The notes: generated by a model from the sequence alone, not told the origin. Shown: positions 1 to 5,042, numbered from the stretch's first letter. The stretch is 5,042 nt of DNA from Rhizobiaceae bacterium (GCA_913776675.1 CAJYRE010000279.1:1-5042); one strand, 5' to 3'. Numbers and translations are program-made.

Positions 1-498
1 GTACTCGTCAGCGGTTGGGTAGAGCTTCAGCTCCGAGCCAGGCATGTGCTTTTCAGCATAGTTGGCGTGGGTGGTCGCAGACTGGGCACCGATGGTCTTG
101 CCCTTGAGCTGGTCGACGCTGGTGATCTTCGAATCTTTCGGAACGGCAATGGCCGGAGGTGTGTTGTAATACTTCTTGGAGAAGTCCACCTTTTGCAGAC
201 GCTCAGGCGTGATCGACATGGAAGCGACGATAGCGTCGAACTTCTTGGCCTGAAGGCCGGGAATCAGACCATCCCAATCGTTGCTGACGAAGGTGCAGGT
301 GACTTTCATTTCGTCGCACAGGGCCTTGGCGATATCAATATCGAAGCCAGAGAGCTTGCCATCTGTCCCGAGGACGTTGAAGGGTGGGTAAGCGCCTTCA
401 GAAGCAATGATGAGCTTTTCCTCAGCCATCGCGCTGCCCGCGAACAGCGATAGGGCGGCGATGGAAGCAGCGGCGAGAAAACGGTTTGAAATACGCAT
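1..498 (-). CDS. Periplasmic amino-acid-binding protein of an ABC importer (SBP_bac_3 family), 3' end cut by window
   Basis: This is the N-terminal 166 residues of a solute-binding protein that captures a polar or basic amino acid in the periplasm and delivers it to an ABC permease. The full family length is about 260 residues, and the frame runs open through position 1. Residues 1-25 form a signal peptide (basic MRISNR, hydrophobic core, cleavage after SAMA). The family signature GFDIDIAKALCDEM lies at 51-64. Cys61 and Cys68 are spaced like the disulfide of HisJ/LAO proteins. By alignment from memory, Tyr37, Trp75, Ser93, Ser95 and Arg100 fall at LAO ligand positions 14, 52, 70, 72 and 77, and Arg100 would bind the ligand carboxylate. 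LAO Ser69 is Ala92 here. The arginine/lysine/ornithine subfamily is the best guess, but exact specificity is inference. The start ATG (496-498) has a good Shine-Dalgarno sequence. Permease and ATPase genes may lie to the left, outside the window. Confidence 0.93.
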   Translation of the reverse strand, partial: MRISNRFLAAASIAALSLFAGSAMAEEKLIIASEGAYPPFNVLGTDGKLSGFDIDIAKALCDEMKVTCTFVSNDWDGLIPGLQAKKFDAIVASMSITPERLQKVDFSKKYYNTPPAIAVPKDSKITSVDQLKGKTIGAQSATTHANYAEKHMPGSELKLYPTADEY

Positions 499-502
499 GA
501 GA

Positions 503-510
503 TCCTCTCT
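503..510 (-). promoter_or_regulatory. Shine-Dalgarno sequence of the amino-acid-binding protein gene
   Basis: The minus strand reads AGAGAGGA, four bases before the ATG at 498-496. It supports that start, which also gives a complete signal peptide. Confidence 0.75.
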
Positions 511-577
511 GTTGGATGCCGCCGGATATGGGTTATCACGATGGCGAGGTACCAGAAAATTCCTTGTTGTTTTGACC

Positions 578-602
578 GGAACCATTTTCCAGTTTTGCCG
601 TT
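578..602 (+). promoter_or_regulatory. Candidate EcfG-type general-stress promoter (GGAAC-N16-CGTT)
   Basis: GGAAC at 578-582 and CGTT at 599-602 are separated by exactly 16 bases. This matches the GGAAC-N16/17-CGTT pattern known for EcfG-type sigma factors of the alphaproteobacterial general stress response. Transcription would start near 608-611 and run rightward through the repeat array toward the OmpA-family gene. It would give either a leader of roughly 345 bases or a separate small RNA. The match is seen in the sequence; activity is inference. Chance occurrence of such a 9-base, two-spacing match in this intergenic region on either strand is about 1 in 100 or slightly less by simple base counting. 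Confidence 0.4.
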
Positions 603-644
603 TTTACACAAATTGCAACTGCTAAAGTTAAGCCTTCCCCCGGA

Positions 645-689
645 GTTTGTCAGGGAAAAGCGGAATCCAATTTTCCCGAAAAGACAAAC
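645..689. repeat. Inverted repeat (potential hairpin) in repeat unit 1
   Basis: Outer arms GTTTGTC (645-651) and GACAAAC (683-689) are perfect inverses. Inner arms GGGAAAA (653-659) and TTTTCCC (671-677) also match, with GGA/TCC (662-664, 666-668) at the centre. The two arm pairs are offset by an asymmetric interior loop (1 versus 5 bases). No T-run follows on the plus strand, so it is not a standard intrinsic terminator. Confidence 0.75.
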
Positions 690-708
690 TCAAACAAAAG
701 ATCATGAT

Positions 709-753
709 GTTTGTCAGGTAAAAGTGGTTTCCGCTTTTCTCGAAAGGACAAAA
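709..753. repeat. Inverted repeat (potential hairpin) in repeat unit 2
   Basis: The inner stem pairs AAAAGTGG (720-727) with CCGCTTTT (731-738) over a TTT loop, with one G-U pair in RNA. Outer arms TTTGTC (710-715) and GACAAA (747-752) are inverses. The stem changed from the one in unit 1 but its ability to pair is kept: GCGGAATCC became GTGGTTTCC, and CAATTTTC became GCTTTTC. Confidence 0.7.
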
Positions 754-817
754 TCGAACAAAGGAGCAATGAGGTTTGTCGGGCCCAATCTGAAGGTGGC
801 AACTTCCATGTCGTTTT

Positions 818-836
818 TGTGAATGTTGTGTTCACA
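818..836. promoter_or_regulatory. Inverted repeat TGTGAA-N7-TTCACA, possible protein-binding site
   Basis: Perfect 6-base arms at 818-823 and 831-836 lie about 120 bases upstream of the OmpA-family start codon. A second, smaller symmetry (TGTG-TT-CACA, 827-836) overlaps it. The half-site resembles a CRP site, but the spacing does not fit the CRP consensus. The regulator is unknown and the site may be fortuitous. Confidence 0.25.
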
Positions 837-891
837 CGCGGTTCAGTCCGCTCTTGTCATCTTTGTGCCTGAAATTTGAGGTGCATAAATC

Positions 892-911
892 ATGTTACGT
901 GCGGGTAACAT
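892..911. promoter_or_regulatory. Inverted repeat ATGTTAC-N6-GTAACAT, candidate operator
   Basis: Perfect 7-base arms (892-898 and 905-911) flank a GC-rich 6-base spacer, centred about 53 bases upstream of the OmpA-family start codon. If the CTATAA at 926-931 is the -10 element, the right arm overlaps the -35 position. That would suit a repressor, or an activator that substitutes for a poor -35. The symmetry is seen; the role is inferred and I cannot name the protein. Confidence 0.4.
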
Positions 912-925
912 TCAATAACGCAGGG

Positions 926-931
926 CTATAA
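926..931 (+). promoter_or_regulatory. Possible -10 element of the OmpA-family gene
   Basis: CTATAA lies 23 bases before the start codon, in a plausible place for a proximal promoter. No recognisable -35 hexamer stands 16-18 bases upstream, where the inverted repeat lies instead, so this call is weak. Confidence 0.22.
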
Positions 932-942
932 ACCTTGCTGAT

Positions 943-947
943 GAGGA
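943..947 (+). promoter_or_regulatory. Shine-Dalgarno sequence of the OmpA-family gene
   Basis: GAGGA ends seven bases before the ATG at 955-957. It fixes that codon as the start, and the start yields a signal peptide. Confidence 0.7.
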
Positions 948-954
948 AATATTT

Positions 955-3492
955 ATGGCTGGAAAAATTGAAATAACAGCATCTGTTCTGATTGCCATTG
1001 CAAGTCTCGGAACGGGGCAGGCATTGGCTGCGGCCAATACTTTGCCGACCGTTCCAGATGTTGCGGATATTGGTTTCAAAACACGGGCCATGTCATCCGG
1101 CACAATGCTGGATGGTCGTGCTGTTGTGCAAGCTGCCTCGGTGCAAGGCCTCCAACTGGCGCAGGCGCAAACGCCTCCGGCTGAAGAGGATCCGAACCTG
1201 CTGCTGAAGCAAAAACATCCGCAGGAAGGCCATGCACCTGAGCGGCCAAAGCCGCATGAGGAAAAGCCTCAGCCTCCACGACCACCAGAGCCGCCCAAAG
1301 CTGCGGAGCCTCCCAGAGCGCCTGAACCACCGCGCCCGCCAGAGCCACCCAAGCCCCCGGTCGAGCATAAAGAACCCGCACGCCCACCAGAGCCGCCCAA
1401 GCCTCCGGTAGAACACAAAGAGCCACCGCCGCCGCCGCGTGCTGCGGAGCCCGCACCGCGCGCACCAGAGCCTGTAAAACCGGAGCCAAAGCGTGAGGAA
1501 GCGCCGCCTCCGCATGCGCAAGTGCCTGTTGCGCCACCGGCAGAAAAACCTGCCCCTGTGAAACCGCCGCATGAACCTGCGCCAGAACCACCTGCGGCAA
1601 AACCGCATCCGGTTGAGGCTGAAAAACCGCCTGTTGCGCCGAAACCACCTGTGGAAAAGCCGCCTCTTGAAAAGCCACAGGCCCCTGCGCCTGTGCAACC
1701 CAAGGAACCACCTGCGGCTTCCAAGCCGGTTCAGGCGGCACCGGCAGAACCAAAGCCAGTGCCTGCGGAATCCAGCAATGGCGAGGTGAAGCCACCAAAA
1801 CCAGAGCAGGCTCCTGCCATGGAGGCTCCAGTGCCTGGCAAGCCGAAACCACCGGCTCAGGAGGAAGCTCCGGCTGTCAATCCAATGGGCAAGCCGCCTG
1901 TGCCGGGTGCAGCAAATCCGCAGGCTGGCCAGCCACCTGCACCGCCAAAAGCGCCTCAGCCTCCGGCAGGTGAACAACCCGTTGCGCCACCAAAGCCCGT
2001 AGAACCAGCCAAACCTGTGCCTGGACAACCTCCGGCTCCTCCACCAGCGCCGCAGGGTGGTGTGCCACCTGTGCCACCGCCGCCGCCGCCAGCGCCGGGA
2101 GATGCCAAGGCACCACCGCCGATTATGCCACCTTTGAATGCGGTGCAGTCGCGCGATGCAGGTCAGCCGCCACAACCCGGACAACCGCCTCAGCCGCCAC
2201 AGCCTGGTCTGGCGGGCAAGCCCGGACGTCCGGCACCCGCAGGGGCTCCTGTGCAGGTGCAGGAGGCGGTGCGTCCGCAGTTTGCACCAGAGCAGCAGCC
2301 CTTCACGCCGAAGGAATTGCAGCGGCTGAAGGCCTTGGCTGCACGTCCTGACCAGTCCAACGACACCATCATTCTGCCGATTGATAATGGTGCGCCGGTG
2401 CTGGATAGTGACAAGGATGCCAATTGGCGTCGTGGTTTGTCAGATGATCAACTGCGCCGTATGCGTCAGCAATATCGTCAGAGCTGGAATTACGCCGTGC
2501 CGGAATCCGATGCTCAGGCACAGCGTGAATATTTTGGCACTCGCCAGCGTCCGCCCATCGAGATTGAGTCGATTGACAGCTATCAGGGCCGTCGTTTGCA
2601 GCGCGAGCCGCAGTTCCTCTATCCGGAGGATGTGCGGGTGGGCCGCGAATTCGATGATGATCGCCGCGTGATGGATTATGATGGCCAGATTGTTGTGCGG
2701 GGTGACGATAACCGTCGCTTCGAGCAGTACGGTCGTCCTGTTGAGTATGAACAGGTTGATCACCAGCGTGTGCGTGAAACGGTGTTCAAGCAGAATGGCG
2801 ATCGTATCGTCAGCTTGCGCAATCGTTATGGCCAGTTGATCCAGCGGTCACGCATCACGGCTGATGGTCGGGAAATCGTGCTGTTCTACTCGCCCGATCT
2901 TTACGCTGCGGATGACAGCCGTCCGGTGGTTTACCGCGATCCTGGCGAAAGCCTGCCGCCCATGCGGCTGCTGGTGCCGCTGAATGACTACATCATTGAT
3001 GTGGGCAGTGATCCGAACCGTGATTACTACAGCTTTATCGAGCAGCCACCCGTGGAACCGGTTGAGCGTGTCTATACCATTGATGAAGTTCGGAATTCGG
3101 CGCGTATCCGCGACAAGATGCGCCGTATTGACCTCGATACCATCACCTTTGCCACCGGAAGCTGGGATATTACCATGAACCAGGCCGGTACGCTGAAAAA
3201 GGTGGCGGATGCCATGAACAAGGCGCTGCGCAACAATCCGGCTGAAACCTTCCTGATTGAAGGTCACACGGATGCAGTCGGATCAGCCGAATCCAACCTG
3301 ATCCTGTCTGATCGCCGCGCCGAGGCTGTGGCCAATGTGCTGACGCAGGTTTACGGCATTCCGCCGGAAAACATGGTGACACAGGGCTATGGCGAACAGT
3401 TCCTGAAGGTCATGACCTATGGTCCAGAACAGCAGAACCGCCGCGTCACCATTCGCCGCGTTACACCGCTGGTGCGCCCGGTTCAGCAATAA
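955..3492 (+). CDS. Exported OmpA-family peptidoglycan-binding protein with a giant proline-rich spacer
   Basis: This 845-residue protein is predicted to be exported and to bind peptidoglycan. Residues 1-25 look like a Sec signal peptide (GQALA then AAN), though its basic n-region is weak (MAGKIE). From about 75 to 452 it is dominated by Pro with alternating Glu/Lys (PEPPKPP, KPPVEKPP), like the TonB spacer but longer, and includes PPPPP at 157-161 and PPPPPP at 374-379. Residues 453-700 are charged and rich in Arg, Asp, Tyr and Gln, with a beta-like patch around 620-645 (NRYGQLIQRSRI then DGREIVLF). I know this region only from rhizobial and brucella OmpA-family proteins. Residues 725-836 are the OmpA domain: GHTD with Asp773, LSDRRA with Arg788, and NRRVTI at 828-833. 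Asp773 and Arg788 have the 15-residue spacing of the diaminopimelate-contacting pair in OmpA. There is no lipobox, no cysteine and no N-terminal beta-barrel, so the anchoring is unclear. The gene stands alone between divergent and convergent neighbours. Confidence 0.9.
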   Translation: MAGKIEITASVLIAIASLGTGQALAAANTLPTVPDVADIGFKTRAMSSGTMLDGRAVVQAASVQGLQLAQAQTPPAEEDPNLLLKQKHPQEGHAPERPKPHEEKPQPPRPPEPPKAAEPPRAPEPPRPPEPPKPPVEHKEPARPPEPPKPPVEHKEPPPPPRAAEPAPRAPEPVKPEPKREEAPPPHAQVPVAPPAEKPAPVKPPHEPAPEPPAAKPHPVEAEKPPVAPKPPVEKPPLEKPQAPAPVQPKEPPAASKPVQAAPAEPKPVPAESSNGEVKPPKPEQAPAMEAPVPGKPKPPAQEEAPAVNPMGKPPVPGAANPQAGQPPAPPKAPQPPAGEQPVAPPKPVEPAKPVPGQPPAPPPAPQGGVPPVPPPPPPAPGDAKAPPPIMPPLNAVQSRDAGQPPQPGQPPQPPQPGLAGKPGRPAPAGAPVQVQEAVRPQFAPEQQPFTPKELQRLKALAARPDQSNDTIILPIDNGAPVLDSDKDANWRRGLSDDQLRRMRQQYRQSWNYAVPESDAQAQREYFGTRQRPPIEIESIDSYQGRRLQREPQFLYPEDVRVGREFDDDRRVMDYDGQIVVRGDDNRRFEQYGRPVEYEQVDHQRVRETVFKQNGDRIVSLRNRYGQLIQRSRITADGREIVLFYSPDLYAADDSRPVVYRDPGESLPPMRLLVPLNDYIIDVGSDPNRDYYSFIEQPPVEPVERVYTIDEVRNSARIRDKMRRIDLDTITFATGSWDITMNQAGTLKKVADAMNKALRNNPAETFLIEGHTDAVGSAESNLILSDRRAEAVANVLTQVYGIPPENMVTQGYGEQFLKVMTYGPEQQNRRVTIRRVTPLVRPVQQ
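1333..1425 (+). repeat. In-frame 48-base duplication encoding a 15-residue motif twice
   Basis: RPPEPPKPPVEHKEP occurs at residues 127-141 (1333-1377) and 143-157 (1381-1425). The amino acids are identical, but the DNA copies differ at eight of fifteen codons, always at the third position. Confidence 0.9.
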
Positions 3493-3515
3493 ACAGCGTA
3501 TGCATGAAGACGATC

Positions 3516-3550
3516 AGACCGCCGGAGCAATCCGGCGGTTTTGTTTATTT
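3516..3550 (+). terminator. Rho-independent terminator after the OmpA-family gene
   Basis: A perfect 9-base-pair GC-rich stem (ACCGCCGGA 3518-3526, TCCGGCGGT 3531-3539) closes a GCAA tetraloop and is followed by a T-rich run interrupted by G and A (3539-3551). It begins 23 bases after the stop codon at 3490-3492. The minus-strand flank of the stem lacks a T-run, so the convergent mobB transcript is probably not stopped efficiently by the same hairpin. Confidence 0.88.
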
Positions 3551-4056
3551 TAAAGGCCTGTTGTCTGTGCGATGAAGTCGGCAATGGCTGCGGTATCATC
3601 CAGATCGAAGGTGGCGAGGCGCGAGTCCGTCACCGGATGATCGGCGGCAATGGCGATAATATAGGGATCACGCTCAGCCAGCGGAATCTGCTGGTTGGCT
3701 TGCAGCCGCCGAACTTCAATTTTGGGGATCGGCTCATTCTTGTAGCCTTCGATCAGCAGAAGATCGCAAGGGGCAAGGCGCGGCACAATATCCGCAAGCG
3801 ATGGTTCTGCAGTTCCGCGCAACTCGTGCATAATGGCAAAGCGTGTGCCGGATACAATGGCCACCTCCTGCGCACCCGCCTGCCGATGCCGGTAACTGTC
3901 AGCCCCCGGTTTATCAATGTCAAAATCATGATGAGCATGTTTGATGGTGGAGACAATGTAACCGCGGCGAGTGAACTCCTCCACAAGCCGGGTTGTCAGC
4001 CCGGTTTTGCCAGAGTTTTTCCAGCCGGAAATGCCAAAAATCCGTGATATTATCAT
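3550..4056 (-). CDS. mobB: Molybdopterin-guanine dinucleotide biosynthesis GTP-binding protein MobB
   Basis: This 168-residue cytoplasmic P-loop protein has the usual MobB length. It assists MobA in forming molybdopterin guanine dinucleotide and may deliver the GTP. Visible features are the Walker A motif GWKNSGKT (11-18), the MobB family motif DFDIDKPGADSYRHRQAGA (44-62), and a Walker B-like strand DLLLIEG (98-104). The ATG start overlaps the mobA stop by four bases (ATGA, 4053-4056). No strong Shine-Dalgarno sequence precedes it, which fits translational coupling. Its stop codon lies at the T-run of the terminator of the convergent OmpA-family gene, so the two 3' ends nearly meet. The family call is firm. 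In E. coli mobB is not essential for cofactor formation, so its role is supportive. Confidence 0.95.
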   Translation of the reverse strand: MIISRIFGISGWKNSGKTGLTTRLVEEFTRRGYIVSTIKHAHHDFDIDKPGADSYRHRQAGAQEVAIVSGTRFAIMHELRGTAEPSLADIVPRLAPCDLLLIEGYKNEPIPKIEVRRLQANQQIPLAERDPYIIAIAADHPVTDSRLATFDLDDTAAIADFIAQTTGL

Positions 4057-4691
4057 GGTGCAAGTGCTTCAAAGTACGTTCTGGCTAAATTAAGGTCATC
4101 GGGCGTGTTGACGTTGAAGAAGGGGTCAAGCGGCCCCGCAGCGGTCTGCACATCGGCAAAATCGACCTCTATCACATTGAGTTGTTCCAGAAACACCATG
4201 AGTTTGCGATGATGAGGCTGTGCAAGCCAATCGGCAATCTGTGCCTCAAGATGCACGGGCCACAATCCGATGACAGGATGCAAACGACCGCGTGAGCGTG
4301 CCAGAACCACTGTATTGTGCGATGGTGCAGCCGAGAGTAGCTCAACACCAAGATCAGCGGGAAGAAAAGGCGTGTCAACTGGTACAGTCAGCACATGATG
4401 GGCTTGTGTCCTTGTGCGGGCAAACTCCATGGCAGCGGCGATCCCAGCCAAAGGGCCGGGATAATCTTTGATGGAATCCGCAAGGCATGGCAGCTTCGTG
4501 TTTGGAATGCTGTCGTTACAGTTGATGGCAAGGGGGCAGACCTGCGGTGCCAGTCGGTCAATCACATGATCCAGCATGGGCTTGGCCCCCAGCAGAACCG
4601 TCTGCTTTTTCTCTCCCATTCGGCGCGAAAGGCCGCCGGCCAGAATGACGCCGGGCAATTCGGTTTGATGGGGCAGGGTGGCAACACTCAT
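4053..4691 (-). CDS. mobA: Molybdenum cofactor guanylyltransferase MobA
   Basis: MobA transfers GMP from GTP to molybdopterin-bound molybdenum, giving the guanine dinucleotide cofactor used by DMSO-reductase-family enzymes. The protein is 212 residues, normal for the family. It shows the nucleotide-binding loop LAGGLSRRMG (17-26) with Lys29, GPLAGI (79-84), the metal-binding segment PVDTPFLP (104-111, Asp106), HPVIGLWP (138-145) and NVNTPDDL (193-200). In the N-terminal loop the common Asp before the catalytic-loop lysine is Lys28 (MGEKKQ), a mild departure. I chose the start at 4691 rather than the upstream in-frame ATG at 4790. The extra 33 residues are not family-like and would overlap the transporter gene by about 100 bases, while 4691 makes a neat ATGA overlap (4688-4691). 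It is the middle gene of a transporter-mobA-mobB operon. Confidence 0.94.
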   Translation of the reverse strand: MSVATLPHQTELPGVILAGGLSRRMGEKKQTVLLGAKPMLDHVIDRLAPQVCPLAINCNDSIPNTKLPCLADSIKDYPGPLAGIAAAMEFARTRTQAHHVLTVPVDTPFLPADLGVELLSAAPSHNTVVLARSRGRLHPVIGLWPVHLEAQIADWLAQPHHRKLMVFLEQLNVIEVDFADVQTAAGPLDPFFNVNTPDDLNLARTYFEALAP

Positions 4692-5042
4692 TGCATGGCC
4701 GCAATTTTTTGTTTGCGTTCGCGGTTGAAGGTATAAACGCCGGACAGCACAACAACAGCCATGCCAAGCAGCATGATGGGTTCGGGCCAATCCTGAAACA
4801 CCACAATGCCCAGGCCGATTGCCCAGATCATGCTGGAATAGCGAAAGGGTGCAATGAAGGATATTTCACCGGTTCGCATGGCCATAATCACACTTTGATA
4901 GCCAATAAACAGCAGAATGGCTGCGGCAAGCAGGATGGTGAAGGTGGAGAGGGAAACGGGTTGCCATCCACCTTGCAGGGGAATGAGCAGGGCTCCTGCC
5001 ACAGCGTTTCCGGCCGCCGTCAGCAGCGTCACAACAATGGTG
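4688..5042 (-). CDS. DMT-superfamily transporter (EamA domain), C-terminal part only
   Basis: The visible part is the last 117 residues of an inner-membrane protein. The frame is open to the right edge, so the 5' end lies outside the window. The GTG at 5032-5030 is an internal valine, not a start. Four hydrophobic helices are visible, at about 3-22, 31-54, 60-81 and 87-104 of the visible part. They are followed by a basic cytoplasmic tail (NRERKQK). This matches the last four of ten helices of drug/metabolite transporters. The segment APFRYSSMIWA and the acidic-aromatic FQDWPEP before the last helix are typical of EamA proteins in rhizobia-like bacteria. The substrate is unknown: DMT proteins export or import amino acids, nucleosides and other metabolites. 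The stop codon overlaps the mobA start by four bases, so it is co-transcribed with mobA and mobB. Confidence 0.88.
   Translation of the reverse strand, partial: TIVVTLLTAAGNAVAGALLIPLQGGWQPVSLSTFTILLAAAILLFIGYQSVIMAMRTGEISFIAPFRYSSMIWAIGLGIVVFQDWPEPIMLLGMAVVVLSGVYTFNRERKQKIAAMQ

Larger units (their letters stand above)
645..780. repeat. Imperfect 64/65-base tandem repeat, two units plus start of a third
   Basis: Unit one spans 645-708 and unit two 709-773. They align with about 13 mismatches and one single-base gap, roughly 78% identity. A third copy begins at 774 but only its GTTTGTC heptamer remains. Each unit contains an inverted repeat followed by a GACAAA-x-TC-x-AACAAA segment. The type resembles small palindromic intergenic elements common in Hyphomicrobiales genomes, as I recall them. 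The divergence between units implies an old duplication or retention of the structure rather than a fresh expansion. Confidence 0.8.
499..954. other. Divergent intergenic region between the binding-protein and OmpA-family genes
   Basis: This 456-base stretch lies between two genes transcribed away from each other and has no convincing coding sequence. It is visibly more AT-rich than the flanking genes, especially from about 556 to 770. It must carry the promoters of both genes. On the minus strand I found no convincing sigma-70 pair for the binding-protein gene. On the plus strand it holds an EcfG-type promoter match (578-602), a tandem repeat array (645-780), and inverted repeats at 818-836 and 892-911. 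Short open frames here (for example 541-822 plus and 650-835 minus) run through the repeat and show no family features. Confidence 0.85.

Noticed and set aside
46..453. Plus-strand 135-residue open frame
   Set aside because: It lies antisense to the amino-acid-binding protein, which has a signal peptide, family signature and Shine-Dalgarno sequence. The antisense product shows nothing recognisable.
645..780. Possible CRISPR array
   Set aside because: There are only two diverged units, the similarity extends across the whole 64/65-base unit, and there are no unique spacers.
541..822. Small open frame of 93 residues in the divergent intergenic region
   Set aside because: It runs through the tandem repeat, has no Shine-Dalgarno sequence that I can see, and its product has no family-like features.
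818..836. CRP/FNR-type binding site
   Set aside because: The TGTGA and TCACA halves are separated by nine bases rather than six, so it does not fit the CRP consensus. It is kept only as a weak inverted repeat.
1076..2184. Long open frames on the minus strand opposite the proline-rich part (258 and 363 residues)
   Set aside because: They are by-products of the repetitive proline/glutamate/lysine codons, which give few stops in antisense. Their products are low-complexity Arg/Trp/Leu or Ala/Val strings with no family features.
3503..3552. Terminator hairpin acting equally for mobB
   Set aside because: On the minus strand the stem is followed by TCTGATCG rather than a T-run, so intrinsic termination in that direction is not supported.
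4692..4790. Upstream in-frame start giving a 245-residue MobA
   Set aside because: The 33 extra residues (His/Cys/Arg-rich) do not resemble MobA and lie inside the transporter gene. The 4691 start gives normal length and an ATGA overlap.
5030..5032. GTG as the start of the DMT transporter
   Set aside because: The same frame stays open upstream to the window edge, and the visible part holds only the last four helices of a ten-helix family.

Overview
The window looks like chromosomal DNA of an alphaproteobacterium, most likely of the order Hyphomicrobiales and possibly the Brucella/Ochrobactrum group. This rests on three things: the gene families, an OmpA-family protein with a very long proline-rich spacer like those I know from rhizobia and brucellae, and small palindromic intergenic elements of the AAAAG-GG/CC-CTTTT type. 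It is recognition from memory, not a database result. I see no insertion sequence, CRISPR array, tRNA or rRNA.

Layout. Positions 1-498 (minus) hold the first 166 codons of a periplasmic amino-acid-binding protein of an ABC importer, cut by the left edge. Positions 499-954 are a 456-base divergent intergenic region. It contains an exact match to the general-stress (EcfG-type) promoter pattern on the plus strand, an imperfect 64/65-base tandem repeat in which a GTTTGTC heptamer occurs five times in alternating orientation, and two inverted repeats. Positions 955-3492 (plus) encode an 845-residue exported OmpA-family protein made of a signal peptide, about 375 residues of Pro/Glu/Lys-rich spacer, an uncharacterised charged region and a C-terminal peptidoglycan-binding domain. 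A rho-independent terminator follows it and separates it from a convergent minus-strand operon.

That operon, read right to left, is a DMT/EamA-family membrane transporter (5' end outside the window), mobA and mobB. Each junction is a 4-base ATGA stop/start overlap, so the three genes are probably translationally coupled. MobA attaches GMP to molybdopterin to make the guanine dinucleotide form of the molybdenum cofactor, and MobB is its GTP-binding partner. The transporter's substrate cannot be told from the sequence.

The genes are mostly ordinary housekeeping or envelope functions. The parts most worth a second look are the repeat array downstream of the stress-type promoter and the architecture of the OmpA-family protein. 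I do not see strong evidence for a wholly new biological system.
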